Source of the DNA: Acidisphaera sp. S103
GTDB lineage: Bacteria; Pseudomonadota; Alphaproteobacteria; Acetobacterales; Acetobacteraceae
Direction of reading: 5' to 3'
Assembly (NCBI RefSeq): GCF_009765975.1
Contig: NZ_LMUJ01000051.1
Span: 128,924 to 192,923, forward strand
DNA: 64,000 bases
Made by a program: the position numbers and the translations under genes. The notes under the pieces are model-generated. The model was given only the letters and a program-made list of their open reading frames with translations. It was not told where the DNA came from and made no database searches. Shown piece after piece: positions 26,211-39,825 of this stretch. Position 1 is the stretch's first letter, and each line of letters begins with the position of its first letter.

Positions 26211-27053
26211 ATGAGCAGCGTCATGTGGCGGCCACGGTTACCGCGGATATACCTGTTTCTCGCTCGTGTACCGCCGCTGATCTATCTGACGGCATACCTT
26301 TTGGCGGTTCCTTGTTTCGGCTTCGCCTATGCGACGGTTGCCTATCGGGGATTCTACGCTCCATATGCTCATTTGGAACGGCAATGGATTAGCGCGAAGA
26401 ACGATCTTGTCGAATACCTGAGTGAAAAAATACGCAATGAAATGGATAAAGCGGCCGCACGGATCAGCTCGAATACGTCCGCAGAGGTCTATATGAGTCA
26501 CTTCGAGGTAGGCCAGGACAATCTGTCGTTCGATTTAGAAGGGGGATCGACCGTCTTTCAAAAGCGATCTTTGAATGCACCAATAGAAGATCGGTTGAAG
26601 CCGGTTATTCTACGTTCAAATAGCTTTTCTTGTCATATTATATTCCATCCCGTTGAAGACGACTATTATGCGCGTTCGCAAGTTGATATAGAATTGGAAG
26701 TCGTGTCCGGAGATAATTGCTACAATTCAACCTTGGATGATGATTTTAGAACTAAGTATAAGGGGTCTCGTCCGGGGATTATTCTAACCATTGATAGTGA
26801 CAGGGCATGGGATGCCGTCAATCTGATCGAGGGGTTCAATGGAACACCGGATTCCGTCGGCGGCAATCTCTGGCGGATGCTTTATCTCAGCGTCGTCGTG
26901 ATAACGACTCTCGGCCTTGGCGACATTGTGCCGATCTCGGACGCGGGCCGGGTGCTCGTTGGGAGCGAGGCTATGCTGGGTGTGCTACTTGTCGGCTTGT
27001 TCCTCAATGCCGTGGCGTGGCGAGCTTCTCGGCCGAATTCGGGGCCGCCGTGA
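26211..27053 (+). CDS. Two-TM ion channel with large inserted domain
   Basis: A 280-residue membrane protein. TM1 spans about residues 20-46. A hydrophilic, non-repetitive domain of about 170 residues follows (about 47-215). A pore helix and K+-channel selectivity filter come next, TTLGLGD with residues 233-238 as TLGLGD, then TM2 (about 248-268) and a short tail. This is the Ion_trans_2 (Kir/MthK/KcsA-like) pore. A normal two-TM channel has about 30 residues between TM1 and the filter, so the insert, which should face the periplasm, is unusual. It carries two Cys pairs that could form disulfides. The gene is markedly AT-richer than its neighbours, which suggests transfer. Ligand or tension gating is possible but unproven. 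Confidence 0.75.
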   Translation: MSSVMWRPRLPRIYLFLARVPPLIYLTAYLLAVPCFGFAYATVAYRGFYAPYAHLERQWISAKNDLVEYLSEKIRNEMDKAAARISSNTSAEVYMSHFEVGQDNLSFDLEGGSTVFQKRSLNAPIEDRLKPVILRSNSFSCHIIFHPVEDDYYARSQVDIELEVVSGDNCYNSTLDDDFRTKYKGSRPGIILTIDSDRAWDAVNLIEGFNGTPDSVGGNLWRMLYLSVVVITTLGLGDIVPISDAGRVLVGSEAMLGVLLVGLFLNAVAWRASRPNSGPP

Positions 27054-27141
27054 CTGTATTGCGTCGGAGGTTGTGTTGAGCGCCTTGCCTCCCTGACAAC
27101 GCCAGCGATGCCGGCCGACTGGAATGATAATGCTCGCTGCC

Positions 27142-27305
27142 GTCTTGTCTTGGGCCAGCGACGTCCGGGACATTTGATCCAGCATCTTGCTGGGGCGGAT
27201 GGCCCGGACTGACGTGACGCCGGGCCATGACGAATCAGGAGACGTCGGGTCATGACGAATCGCGGGTCATGACGAATCAAGAGACGCTGGGCCGTGACGA
27301 CTCAG
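27142..27305. repeat. Composite dispersed repeat, copy A
   Basis: The core (about 27142-27215) begins GTCTTGTCTTGGGCCAGCGA and contains an imperfect stem (GTCCGGG ... GCCCGGAC). It is followed by a tail of degenerate units of the type CCGGGCCATGACGAATCA, with at least four ATGACGAAT/GTGACGA words. Copy B at 39606-39790 has the same core and tail. The element lies between the convergent channel and epmA genes; the tail reaches the last codons of epmA. The tail units resemble the 24-bp minisatellite units at 13161-13496. Confidence 0.8.
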
Positions 27306-28315
27306 GCGTTGACCTCAACGGCGGGCGGCAGCCATAGCACCTGGTTGATCCGGTCGGCGCCGGACGCGATCATCGCCATCCGGTCGAACCCCAGGGCGAT
27401 CCCTGCGCTGGGCGGCATTCCGTGTTCCAGCGCCGCCAGAAAATCCTCGTCCAGCGTCCAATCGGGCCCGAACATCGCGTGGCGCCGTGCGCGATCCGTC
27501 AAAAACCGAGCGCGCTGCTCGATGGGATCGGTCAGTTCGGCGAAGGCGTTGGCCAGTTCGATGCCACACACGTAGAGTTCGAACCGTTCCGCCACCCGGG
27601 GATCGGTGGGGTCGCGCCGAGCCAGAGCGGCCTGGGCGGCGGGCCAATGGGTCAGGAAGGTTGGATGCCGGCGGCCGAGGGCGGGCTCGATCCGCTCCAG
27701 CAGCAGACGGAAGAAAAGGTCCTCCCATGTTTCATTGTCGCGCAGCCGTGCTTTGGCGGCGGTGGCCAGCGCCGCGGCGTCCTCGCCGATCGCCAGCAGA
27801 TCGACGCCGACGTGACGAGCAAATGCCTCGGCCACGGTCAGGCGCTCGAACCGCGATAGATCGGTGGTGATGCCACGGCAGCGAACGACCGGCGGCAAGG
27901 TCGAGCGCAGCAGATCGGTGGTCTCGGCGATCAGCGAGTCCATGGTGGCGCCGGGCCGGTACCATTCCAGCATGGTGAACTCGGGCGCGTGCAGGTCGCT
28001 GCCCTCGCCGTTGCGCCACACTCGGGCGAACTGGAAAATCGGGCCGGAGCCGGCCACCAGAAGCCGCTTCATGGCAAATTCCGGACTGGTGTGCAGCCAG
28101 AGGTTTTCCGGTGTTCCGTCGGGATGGTCGCGTCGCGTGGCGAAAGGCCGCAGATGGACCTCCTCGCCCGGCACGGCAACCGCGTACGGCGTTTCGACCT
28201 CCACATAGGCACGGTCATGGAAGAACCCGCGGACCGCGCGGGTCAGGGTGCCCCGCCGGTGCAGGAACGGCAGGCGGGCGGCGAGGCTGTCGGGATGCCA
28301 AACGGGAAGGACCAT
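27302..28315 (-). CDS. epmA: EF-P (R)-beta-lysyl ligase EpmA
   Basis: A 337-residue class II lysyl-tRNA-synthetase paralogue lacking the anticodon-binding domain (PoxA/GenX). It attaches (R)-beta-lysine to a conserved Lys of elongation factor P. Motif 1 is FFHDRAYVEVETPYAV, motif 2 includes WLHTSPEFAMKRLLVAG and FQFARVWRNGEGSDLHAPEFTMLEWYRPG, and motif 3 is GMPPSAGIALGFDRMAMI. Length matches the family. EpmB and EF-P are not in the window. Confidence 0.95.
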   Translation of the reverse strand: MVLPVWHPDSLAARLPFLHRRGTLTRAVRGFFHDRAYVEVETPYAVAVPGEEVHLRPFATRRDHPDGTPENLWLHTSPEFAMKRLLVAGSGPIFQFARVWRNGEGSDLHAPEFTMLEWYRPGATMDSLIAETTDLLRSTLPPVVRCRGITTDLSRFERLTVAEAFARHVGVDLLAIGEDAAALATAAKARLRDNETWEDLFFRLLLERIEPALGRRHPTFLTHWPAAQAALARRDPTDPRVAERFELYVCGIELANAFAELTDPIEQRARFLTDRARRHAMFGPDWTLDEDFLAALEHGMPPSAGIALGFDRMAMIASGADRINQVLWLPPAVEVNA

Positions 28316-28427
28316 GCCGGGATGTTTACCGTCCCCGGTGTATCGCCGCTACGTTGCCATGAAACCGACACCCGGCGGCCTCGGTTGTTGCCAATGTCGC
28401 TACGGTCGTTAACCGAAAGGCAACCTC

Positions 28428-28604
28428 ATGGGCCTGTTACTGCTACTTCTGATCATCTTCCTGCTGTTTGGCGGCGGAGGCTTCTACGGCTACCGCTCCG
28501 GCTACTACGGCGGCGCGCATTATGGCGGCGGCCTGACGCTGCTTGTCGTGATTATCGTGCTGTTCCTGCTGTTCGGCGGCCACGGCGGCTATTACCACTA
28601 CTAA
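28428..28604 (+). CDS. 58-residue Gly/Tyr-rich membrane peptide
   Basis: A short gene with a good GAAAGG ribosome site 9 bases before ATG 28428. The product starts MGLLLLLLIIFLLFGGGGFY. It has two hydrophobic helices (about residues 2-14 and 35-48) separated by a Gly/Tyr/Ser linker (GYRSGYYGGAHYGGG), and it ends GGHGGYYHY. Such small two-helix Gly-rich proteins are common in Alphaproteobacteria and of unknown function. It is divergent from epmA. Confidence 0.75.
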   Translation: MGLLLLLLIIFLLFGGGGFYGYRSGYYGGAHYGGGLTLLVVIIVLFLLFGGHGGYYHY

Positions 28605-28664
28605 ACCACCCTCACGCGAACGCCATGGCCGGGCACAGCCAGCCCGTCCATGGCGTCACTGTGG

Positions 28665-29378
28665 TCAGGCCGCGGCGAACTGGCCGCGTCCGAACAGCTT
28701 GTCAAGCGTGGCTGCTTCCGCTTTGTCGAACGCCGTGGTGCGACCGCGCACCGCGTCTACCTCGGCCAGCGCCTTTTTCACTGCCGGCCGTTCGTCGATC
28801 GCCTTCACCCACCGTGTGACATTCGGCAGCTTCGCCGCTGCGTCGGCGCCCAGTAGGGCGGGGACGTTGCGCAGCCACGGGAAGGTGGCGATATCGGCCA
28901 CCGAATATTCGGACCCGGCCAGATATGCCGCCTGGGCCAACCGCTGGTCGATCACCGAGGAGACGCGGGTCGCCTGGGTCAGGTAGCGGCTTTTGGAATA
29001 ATCGTTCCCGGCTGGTGCGAACCGCAGGAAATGGACGAACTGGCCGAACATTGGCCCCACAGTGGACATCTGGGTCATCAGCCACTGGATGGCGTCGAAC
29101 TTCGCCGCCTGGTCCTTGGGCAGCAATTTCCCGGTCTTTTCCGCCAGATACAGCAGGATCGCGCCGGATTCGAAGACGGTGTACGGCTTGCCCCCCGGAC
29201 CATCCGGATCGACGATGACCGGAACCTTGGCGTTCGGATTCAACTTCAGGAACGCATCGTCGAATTGCTTGCCGGTGAAGACATCCACCGGGGCCACCGC
29301 ATAGGGCAGCGCCAGTTCCTCCAGCGCGATGTAGATTTTGACGACGTTGGGACTGCCCATGCCGTACAGGGTGATCAT
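28665..29378 (-). CDS. Glutathione S-transferase family protein
   Basis: A 237-residue GST. The thioredoxin-fold domain at residues 1-85 has the start MITLYGMGSPNVVKIYIALEE and the glutathione-site segment NPNAKVPVIVD plus FESGAILLYLAEKTG (Glu-Ser pair). The helical C-terminal domain carries the EYSVADIATFPWLRN motif. The pattern resembles the nu-class/YfcG-like group with disulfide reductase activity. ATG 29378 fits the family start; upstream in-frame codons do not. It is divergent from gltB with about 280 bp between, which probably contains both promoters. Confidence 0.9.
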   Translation of the reverse strand: MITLYGMGSPNVVKIYIALEELALPYAVAPVDVFTGKQFDDAFLKLNPNAKVPVIVDPDGPGGKPYTVFESGAILLYLAEKTGKLLPKDQAAKFDAIQWLMTQMSTVGPMFGQFVHFLRFAPAGNDYSKSRYLTQATRVSSVIDQRLAQAAYLAGSEYSVADIATFPWLRNVPALLGADAAAKLPNVTRWVKAIDERPAVKKALAEVDAVRGRTTAFDKAEAATLDKLFGRGQFAAA

Positions 29379-29660
29379 CGTCTCGTTCCTCCCGTTGTGA
29401 GTGCGCCAGCTTTGCACAGGCGGCCAACCCGGGGAAGACAACCATCCAAGGCAATCTGATGAAGCCAGGTCCCGGCTGTGTCCGACGCGTCGCGTGCTTC
29501 AGCCATGCGCCCCAGATCGCTTGCCGTTGCCGGCGAAATTAGCTTACGCTGCGATGCGGCAAGAATGTTGCCATTTGTCCACCCAGCGGGCAAAAGGGTC
29601 TCTTGCGCGAAATCGCGCATCCCTGACGGCAGGTCTGTTACGCCAAGGAAAGTTGTGGCT

Positions 29661-34307
<4,647 letters not shown>

Positions 34308-34309
34308 GG

Positions 34310-34492
34310 CCAGGGCTCTGCCCTGGACCCGCCAAGGGCATTGCCCTTGGAACCGCTACTTGGGGTTTGGGGGAGACGGGAGGCCAACGCCGATGTTGGG
34401 TCGGCCTGTGTCGGCCTCCCGTTTCCCCCAGACCTAAATTAATGGATTTCAAAGGCAGCGCCTTTGATGGGGTCGAGGGGCAAAGCCCCTCG
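34310..34492. repeat. Hairpin cluster between gltB and gltD
   Basis: Five perfect or near-perfect palindromes lie in 183 bp: CCAGGGC/GCCCTGG (34310-34326); CCAAGGGCA/TGCCCTTGG (34332-34350); a 17-bp stem with one G.U pair, arms GGGGGAGACGGGAGGCC and GGCCTCCCGTTTCCCCC (34369-34385 and 34413-34429); AAAGGC/GCCTTT (34451-34465); and CGAGGGGC/GCCCCTCG (34474-34492). The first begins 2 bp after the gltB stop. The cluster looks like an inserted dispersed element that now separates an operon pair; it could stabilise or terminate the gltB message. Confidence 0.85.
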
Positions 34493-34517
34493 CCTTACGG
34501 ACCATCTGGAGACGATC

Positions 34518-35969
34518 ATGGGTAAGGTTACCGGCTTTCTAGAAATCGACCGTCACGACCGCGCCTACGAAAAGACCGAGCTGCGGCTGAAAACCTTCAA
34601 GGAATTCGTCAAGCCGCTGGCGCCCGAAGCCCTGAACGGCCAGGCGGCCCGCTGCATGGATTGCGGCATTCCGTTCTGTCACAACGGCTGCCCGGTCAAT
34701 AACCAGATCCCCGACTGGAACAACCTGGTGTATCGGGAACAGTGGGAGCAGGCGTCGATCAACCTGCACTCCACCAACAATTTCCCCGAATTCACCGGCC
34801 GCCTCTGCCCCGCCCCGTGTGAGGCCGCCTGCACGCTGAACATCGACGACAACCCCGTCACCATCAAGACGATCGAATGCGCCATCGTCGATCGCGCCTG
34901 GGAAGAAGGCTGGATCGTGCCGCTTCCGCCGGCGGCGAGAACCGGTAAGACGGTCGCCGTGGTCGGTTCCGGTCCGGCTGGCATGGCTTGCGCGCAGCAG
35001 TTGGCCCGAGCGGGTCATGCCGTAACGCTGATTGAGAGGCAGGACCGGATTGGTGGGCTGCTGCGCTACGGTATTCCCGACTTCAAGATGGAAAAGCACC
35101 TGATCGATCGCCGTATCGACCAGATGGCGGCCGAGGGCGTGACGTTCCAAGTCAGCACCGAGGTCGGTAAGGACGTCTCGATCGACCAGTTGCTGGCCGA
35201 TTACCACGCCGTCGTGCTGACTGGCGGCGCCGAATGGCCGCGTAATCTGGATGTCACCGGACGTGAACTCGATGGCATTCACTTCGCGATGGATTTCCTG
35301 ACCCAGCAGAACAAGCGCGGCGCCGGCGACAACGAAAGCGTGGCGGCATCCGGCGGCACGATCAGCGCCAAGGGCAAACACGTCATCGTCGTGGGCGGCG
35401 GCGATACCGGGTCCGATTGCATCGGCACGTCCGCGCGCCAGGGGGCTGCCTCGATTACCCAGATCGAGATTATGCCGAAGCCACCGGTGAAGGAGAACAA
35501 GGCGATGGTCTGGCCCGACTGGCCGACCAAGCTGCGGTCGTCCCATGCGCATGACGAAGGCGTCGAACGCGACTGGTCGGTGCTGACCAAGCACACCGTG
35601 GGTCAAAACGGCAAGGTCACCGCGCTGGATTGCGTCCGCGTCGAATGGGAACGCACCGCGGACGGCCGTATGACGATGAAGGAGGTGCCCGGCAGCGAAT
35701 TCCAGTTCAAGGCTGATCTGGTGCTGCTGGCGATGGGGTTCCTGGGTCCCCGGCGCGGCGCCCTGCTGGATCAGGCCGGCGTGGAATTGGATCAGCGCGG
35801 CAATGTGCTGGCGAACACGGTCGAGTATCGCACGTCCCGGGATGGGTTGTTTGCCGCCGGCGACATGCGGCGCGGCCAATCGCTGATCGTCTGGGCGATC
35901 CGCGAGGGCCGGCAGTGCGCTCGTTCGGTGGATCAATTCCTGATGGGGTCGACCACGCTGCCGCGATAA
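34518..35969 (+). CDS. gltD: Glutamate synthase small subunit
   Basis: A 483-residue NADPH-dependent small subunit. The N-terminal 4Fe-4S motifs are [15 protein letters not shown] and [12 protein letters not shown]. The FAD site [20 protein letters not shown] lies near residue 150, and the NADPH site [21 protein letters not shown] in the second half. The C-terminus has the typical [22 protein letters not shown] 34518 is chosen because the protein start [12 protein letters not shown] is family-typical; it is preceded by GGAGACGATC as ribosome site. It passes electrons from NADPH to GltB. Confidence 0.96.
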   Translation: MGKVTGFLEIDRHDRAYEKTELRLKTFKEFVKPLAPEALNGQAARCMDCGIPFCHNGCPVNNQIPDWNNLVYREQWEQASINLHSTNNFPEFTGRLCPAPCEAACTLNIDDNPVTIKTIECAIVDRAWEEGWIVPLPPAARTGKTVAVVGSGPAGMACAQQLARAGHAVTLIERQDRIGGLLRYGIPDFKMEKHLIDRRIDQMAAEGVTFQVSTEVGKDVSIDQLLADYHAVVLTGGAEWPRNLDVTGRELDGIHFAMDFLTQQNKRGAGDNESVAASGGTISAKGKHVIVVGGGDTGSDCIGTSARQGAASITQIEIMPKPPVKENKAMVWPDWPTKLRSSHAHDEGVERDWSVLTKHTVGQNGKVTALDCVRVEWERTADGRMTMKEVPGSEFQFKADLVLLAMGFLGPRRGALLDQAGVELDQRGNVLANTVEYRTSRDGLFAAGDMRRGQSLIVWAIREGRQCARSVDQFLMGSTTLPR

Positions 35970-36183
35970 GCCGTCCTGGCATTGAAATGGACTCGCTGCC
36001 GGCACAGCCCCGCGTGCTGGCGGCTTTTCCCATCCCAAACAAAGCCGTATGGTCATCCGGATGGGCTGAACGTCGCCTCCGGATTGGGATAAGCGTTACG
36101 GTACATTAACGTCACGATTGCTTCACGGACTGCTGCCGGATGGCATTCTACATGGCGGCGGCTTTACCATGAGAGATCCGCCG

Positions 36184-37887
36184 ATGACCCGCCGCACCGC
36201 GTTGCTTGCCTCCACCACCTTTCTTGCCGCCAACCTCGCTATTGGGGCCTGCATCGCGTTTGCCGCGACGGGGGCGGCCACCCCGGCCAACGGGCCCGAT
36301 CCGCAGGACGCTGTGAAGACAGCGACGCCGATCAAGCATCTTGTTGTCCTGTACAACGAGAACGTCTCGTTCGATCATTATTTCGCCACCTATCCGAAGG
36401 CCGCGAACCCGCCCGGCGAGCCGCCATTCGCCGCCGCCGCCAACACTCCGCATGTCGAGAACCTGGCCAATGCCAATCTGCTGAAGCAGAATCCGAACAC
36501 CAATCCGGCCAACGGTCCGGGTGCTTCCCTGCCTTTCCGGCTGGATCGCACCCAGGCCAACACCGCCGACCAGAATCACGCCTACACGGCCGAGGAGCAG
36601 GCCTACAACGACGGCAAGGCCGACCTGTTCCCGAAATACACCGGCAAGGGCACGCCGGGTGGCGCCGGCGCGTTCGGGACCCAAGGCCAGGTACTGGGGT
36701 ATTTCGACGGCAACACCGTCGGCGCGATGTGGCGCTACGCCCAGCATTTCGCGATGAGCGACAATGCCTATACCGACACCTATGGGCCATCGACACCCGG
36801 CGCCCTGGAAGTCGTTGCCGGCCAGACCAACGGCATGAAGATCGTCGCCACGACCAAAAAGCCCTCCACCCTCGCCGCGGTGTCCTATTACATCGACGAC
36901 GGACAGGGCGGCCTGACGATGATCAACGACGTCGATCCCGGCGCGGATACCTGTTCCGCGAAGTCCGACCAGGCGATGATGGCGGGCAAGAACATTGGTG
37001 ACCTGCTGAACGACGCCGGCATCACCTGGGGCGGCTTCATGGGCGGCTTCGATCTGGCGACGAAGAACCCGAACGGCACCGCCGGTTGCGCCCGCAGCAC
37101 GCAGTCCGAGGTGGTCGGCAAGGCGATCGTCGACTACATCCCGCACCACGACTGGTTCCAGTATTACGCGTCAACCGCGAACCCGACGCATGCCCGTCCG
37201 GCCTCGATCGCCACGATCGGCCACACCTTCCAGGCCGACGGCAAGACGGTCGATCCGGCGAACCACCAGTACGACCTGACTGATTTCTATGCCTCGGTGA
37301 AGGCGGGCAATTTCCCCTCGGTGTCCTACATCAAGCTGCCGGCCTATCAGGATGGCCACGCCGGCTATTCCGATCCGCTGGATGAGCAGGCCGGCACCGT
37401 CGAGCTGCTGAATTTTCTGCAACAGCGGCCGGACTGGAAGAACACCGCCGTGGTGATCGCCTGGGACGACTCGGACGGCTGGTACGACCACGCCTACCGC
37501 AAGCCGACCTCGGCCTCTTTCGACGGCCAGGCCGACCAGTTGAATGGTCCGGGCAAGTGTGGTTCGGGCACGGCGCCGGCGGGGGTCGATGGCAAGCCGG
37601 TGAACGGCCGCTGCGGCCCGGGCACGCGCACGCCATTCCTGGTGATCTCACCCTGGGCGCGCGCGAACCATGTGGACCATGCGCCAATCACGCAGGCGTC
37701 GGTCGTGCGGTTCATCGAAGACAACTGGCTGCATGGCCAGCGCCTCGGCGGCGGGTCGTTCGATGCGACGGCTGGCTCGCTGGCGGGCCTGTTCGACTTC
37801 GCCGCGCACCGTCCGGACCCCAAGCTGTTCCTCGATCCGAAGACGGGTGAGGTTGTGAAGACGGCGCCAGCCACCGGCGCGAACTGA
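36184..37887 (+). CDS. Secreted phosphoesterase (phospholipase C/acid phosphatase family)
   Basis: A protein of about 567 residues in the phosphoesterase family that contains phospholipase C and AcpA. It has a twin-arginine-type signal (MTRRTALLASTTFLAANL, cleavage near AFA). The catalytic start is KHLVVLYNENVSFDHYFATYP (metal-binding Asn-Glu and nucleophile region), with further conserved segments DTYGPSTPGALEVVAGQTNG, EVVGKAIVDYIPHHDWFQYYAST and IAWDDSDGWYDHAY. The start at 36184 has GAGAG 8 bases upstream; 36169 is an alternative. Export to the periplasm is likely. The diheme peroxidase gene begins 3 bp after its stop, so the two are co-transcribed. Confidence 0.88.
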   Translation: MTRRTALLASTTFLAANLAIGACIAFAATGAATPANGPDPQDAVKTATPIKHLVVLYNENVSFDHYFATYPKAANPPGEPPFAAAANTPHVENLANANLLKQNPNTNPANGPGASLPFRLDRTQANTADQNHAYTAEEQAYNDGKADLFPKYTGKGTPGGAGAFGTQGQVLGYFDGNTVGAMWRYAQHFAMSDNAYTDTYGPSTPGALEVVAGQTNGMKIVATTKKPSTLAAVSYYIDDGQGGLTMINDVDPGADTCSAKSDQAMMAGKNIGDLLNDAGITWGGFMGGFDLATKNPNGTAGCARSTQSEVVGKAIVDYIPHHDWFQYYASTANPTHARPASIATIGHTFQADGKTVDPANHQYDLTDFYASVKAGNFPSVSYIKLPAYQDGHAGYSDPLDEQAGTVELLNFLQQRPDWKNTAVVIAWDDSDGWYDHAYRKPTSASFDGQADQLNGPGKCGSGTAPAGVDGKPVNGRCGPGTRTPFLVISPWARANHVDHAPITQASVVRFIEDNWLHGQRLGGGSFDATAGSLAGLFDFAAHRPDPKLFLDPKTGEVVKTAPATGAN

Positions 37888-37890
37888 CGC

Positions 37891-39252
37891 ATGCGGCGGG
37901 GCAGCCTCCCGATCATGGGCGCTGTCCTGCTGACGCTGGTTGCCGCCGTCCAACCCGCGGCCGGCACGCCTCCGTCCTCCGCCGACGCGCGGGAGATGCT
38001 GGCGCGCGGCGAGAACCCCTATCCGGTCCATCTGGTGCGCCCCGAAGCGGCGCCGCTGTCCGCCATGGCTTGGCTTGGCCAGGCGATCTTCAACGACACC
38101 AGCCTGTCCGCGTCCCATCGGCAGTCCTGTGCATCCTGCCATGATCCGGCCAACCATTACGGTCCGCCGGGAAGCCTTCCGGTCATGCTGGGTGGTCCGA
38201 CCTTGCACGCGCAGGGGGACCGGGCGGTGCCCTCGCTGGCCTATCTCGAACGGCAGCCCCCGTTCAGCGTCGGGCCGGACAATGAGGAGAGCGAGACAAG
38301 CAATCTCGCCCAGATGATCGCCTCCAGCAGCACTGCCGCGCGAACGGTCAAGACCGCGACCGGGACGGCGCAATCCGCTGTCAACGTGGTGCCGCAGGGC
38401 GGTCTGTTCTGGGACGGACGGGTGGACACGCTGCAACAGCAGGCGTTGCAGCCGCTGCTCAACCCGGTGGAGATGGCTAACACCAGTGCTTCCGCCGTCG
38501 CCGCCAAGCTGCTTCACGCGCGCTACGCGTCGGGTTTTACCCAGCTTTTCGGCCCGGGCGTCGTGGACGATCCGGGTCTTCTGCTTAGCGAGGCGATGTT
38601 CGCGGTGGCGCGCTACCAGATCGAGAACGTCGACTTCCATCCCTACACCAGCAAGTTCGATTACTGGCTGGAAGGCCGAACGCGCCTGGCGCCGGCGGAA
38701 ATGCGCGGCTACGTATTGTTCAACGACCCGAACCGGGCCAACTGTGGCGGCTGTCATCTGGATCAGGCCGGGCGGGACGGCCAGCCGCCGCGTTTCACCG
38801 ACGATCAGTTCGAGGCCCTGGGCGCGCCGCGCAATCCCGCGCTGGCGAACACACGCGATCCTCATTTCTTCGATATAGGTATCTGCGGCCCGTTCCGTTC
38901 GGACATGCGCACACAGACACAGTACTGCGGCATGTTCCTGACGCCGACCCTGCGCAATGTGGCGACCCGCCATACCTTCTTCCACAACGGCGTGTTCCAC
39001 AGCCTGCGAGCGGTGATGGATTTCTACAACGACCGCGACGTCGCGCCGGAAAAGGTCTATCCGCGCAATCCTGACGGCACGGTCGCCAAATTCGATGACA
39101 TTCCGCCGGCCTACCGGGACAACGTTGACGTCGTCGACCCGCCGCTCGACCGGCACCTCGGCGAAGCTCCTGCCATGACCGAGCAGGATGAGTTGGATAT
39201 TATCGCTTTTCTGGCGACGCTGACGGATGGGTATCGGCCGCCGGCGCGGTGA
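37891..39252 (+). CDS. Diheme cytochrome c peroxidase-family protein
   Basis: A 453-residue exported protein of the MauG/CcpA family. The N-terminus is a signal peptide (LPIMGAVLLTLVAAVQPAAGT). Heme-binding motifs are CASCH (Cys80, Cys83, His84) and CGGCH (Cys285, Cys288, His289). The C-terminal part has TLRNVATRHTFFHNGVFHSLRAVMDFYNDRD, a peroxidase family hallmark. It would reduce H2O2, or oxidise an unknown partner, in the periplasm. Its pairing with the phosphoesterase gene is seen in other proteobacteria and suggests a joint role in periplasmic phosphate or lipid metabolism, but the partner reaction is unknown. Confidence 0.9.
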   Translation: MRRGSLPIMGAVLLTLVAAVQPAAGTPPSSADAREMLARGENPYPVHLVRPEAAPLSAMAWLGQAIFNDTSLSASHRQSCASCHDPANHYGPPGSLPVMLGGPTLHAQGDRAVPSLAYLERQPPFSVGPDNEESETSNLAQMIASSSTAARTVKTATGTAQSAVNVVPQGGLFWDGRVDTLQQQALQPLLNPVEMANTSASAVAAKLLHARYASGFTQLFGPGVVDDPGLLLSEAMFAVARYQIENVDFHPYTSKFDYWLEGRTRLAPAEMRGYVLFNDPNRANCGGCHLDQAGRDGQPPRFTDDQFEALGAPRNPALANTRDPHFFDIGICGPFRSDMRTQTQYCGMFLTPTLRNVATRHTFFHNGVFHSLRAVMDFYNDRDVAPEKVYPRNPDGTVAKFDDIPPAYRDNVDVVDPPLDRHLGEAPAMTEQDELDIIAFLATLTDGYRPPAR

Positions 39253-39390
39253 CCGCCGTTGCCGTTGCATCAGATGCTGCGTGACGCTCTTTTCGTCGTC
39301 GTTCAGGCGTCCGGCAACGATACGCTCTCCGATTGGATATCCGCTCGCCACGGCCCCATGTCCGCACTCACCATCGAGAGGAGGGATATG

Positions 39391-39576
39391 ATGGAGCCAG
39401 ACAACAAAACGACCGCGATGAATTTGATCTCGGTTTACGGCGTTCGGGCGCAGGCTGTGGTCAGCGAGCGGAGGGAAGAGGCGCGCCTGCAGGGGGACGT
39501 ATCCGGCCTGGCTCGCTGGCAAAATGTCGAAGCCGCGATCAGCGAGTTGCGCCGAACCAGTCCGGCACGCGCCTAA
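39391..39576 (+). CDS. Small soluble protein, unknown function
   Basis: A 61-residue gene with a strong GAGGAGGG ribosome site upstream of paired ATG codons (39388 and 39391); the second has the better spacing. The product starts MEPDNKTTAMNLISVYGVRA and is mostly charged and helical (AVVSERREEARLQGDVSGLARWQNVEAAISELRRT). No signal peptide or domain was recognised. It lies downstream of the peroxidase gene and is followed by composite repeat copy B. Confidence 0.65.
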   Translation: MEPDNKTTAMNLISVYGVRAQAVVSERREEARLQGDVSGLARWQNVEAAISELRRTSPARA

Positions 39577-39605
39577 TATCAGCCGTCGTTGACATTGACA
39601 CATCA

Positions 39606-39790
39606 GTCTTGTCTTGGGCCAGCGACGTCTGGGCTATCTGATCAAGCACCTTACTGGTGCGGATAGCCCGGACTGACGCCGGGCTATGACGAATTAGCTG
39701 AGGCCGGGCCGTGACGAATTAACTGAGGCCGGCCCATCGCGAAGCAAGAGACGCCGGGCCATGACGAATCGAGGGTCGGCCTCAACGGCG
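39606..39790. repeat. Composite dispersed repeat, copy B
   Basis: Same architecture as copy A at 27142-27305. The core GTCTTGTCTTGGGCCAGCGA contains a stem GTCTGGGCTATC / GGATAGCCCGGAC (39627-39638 and 39661-39673), followed by a tail of four to five degenerate GCCGGGC(C/T)(A/G)TGACGAATT(A) units. It lies between convergent genes (small protein and DinB gene), as copy A does, so it may end transcription from both sides. Confidence 0.8.
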
Positions 39791-39825
39791 GCTGGTCTAA
39801 AGCGTTTCTCGGGTCATTGCGCTGT

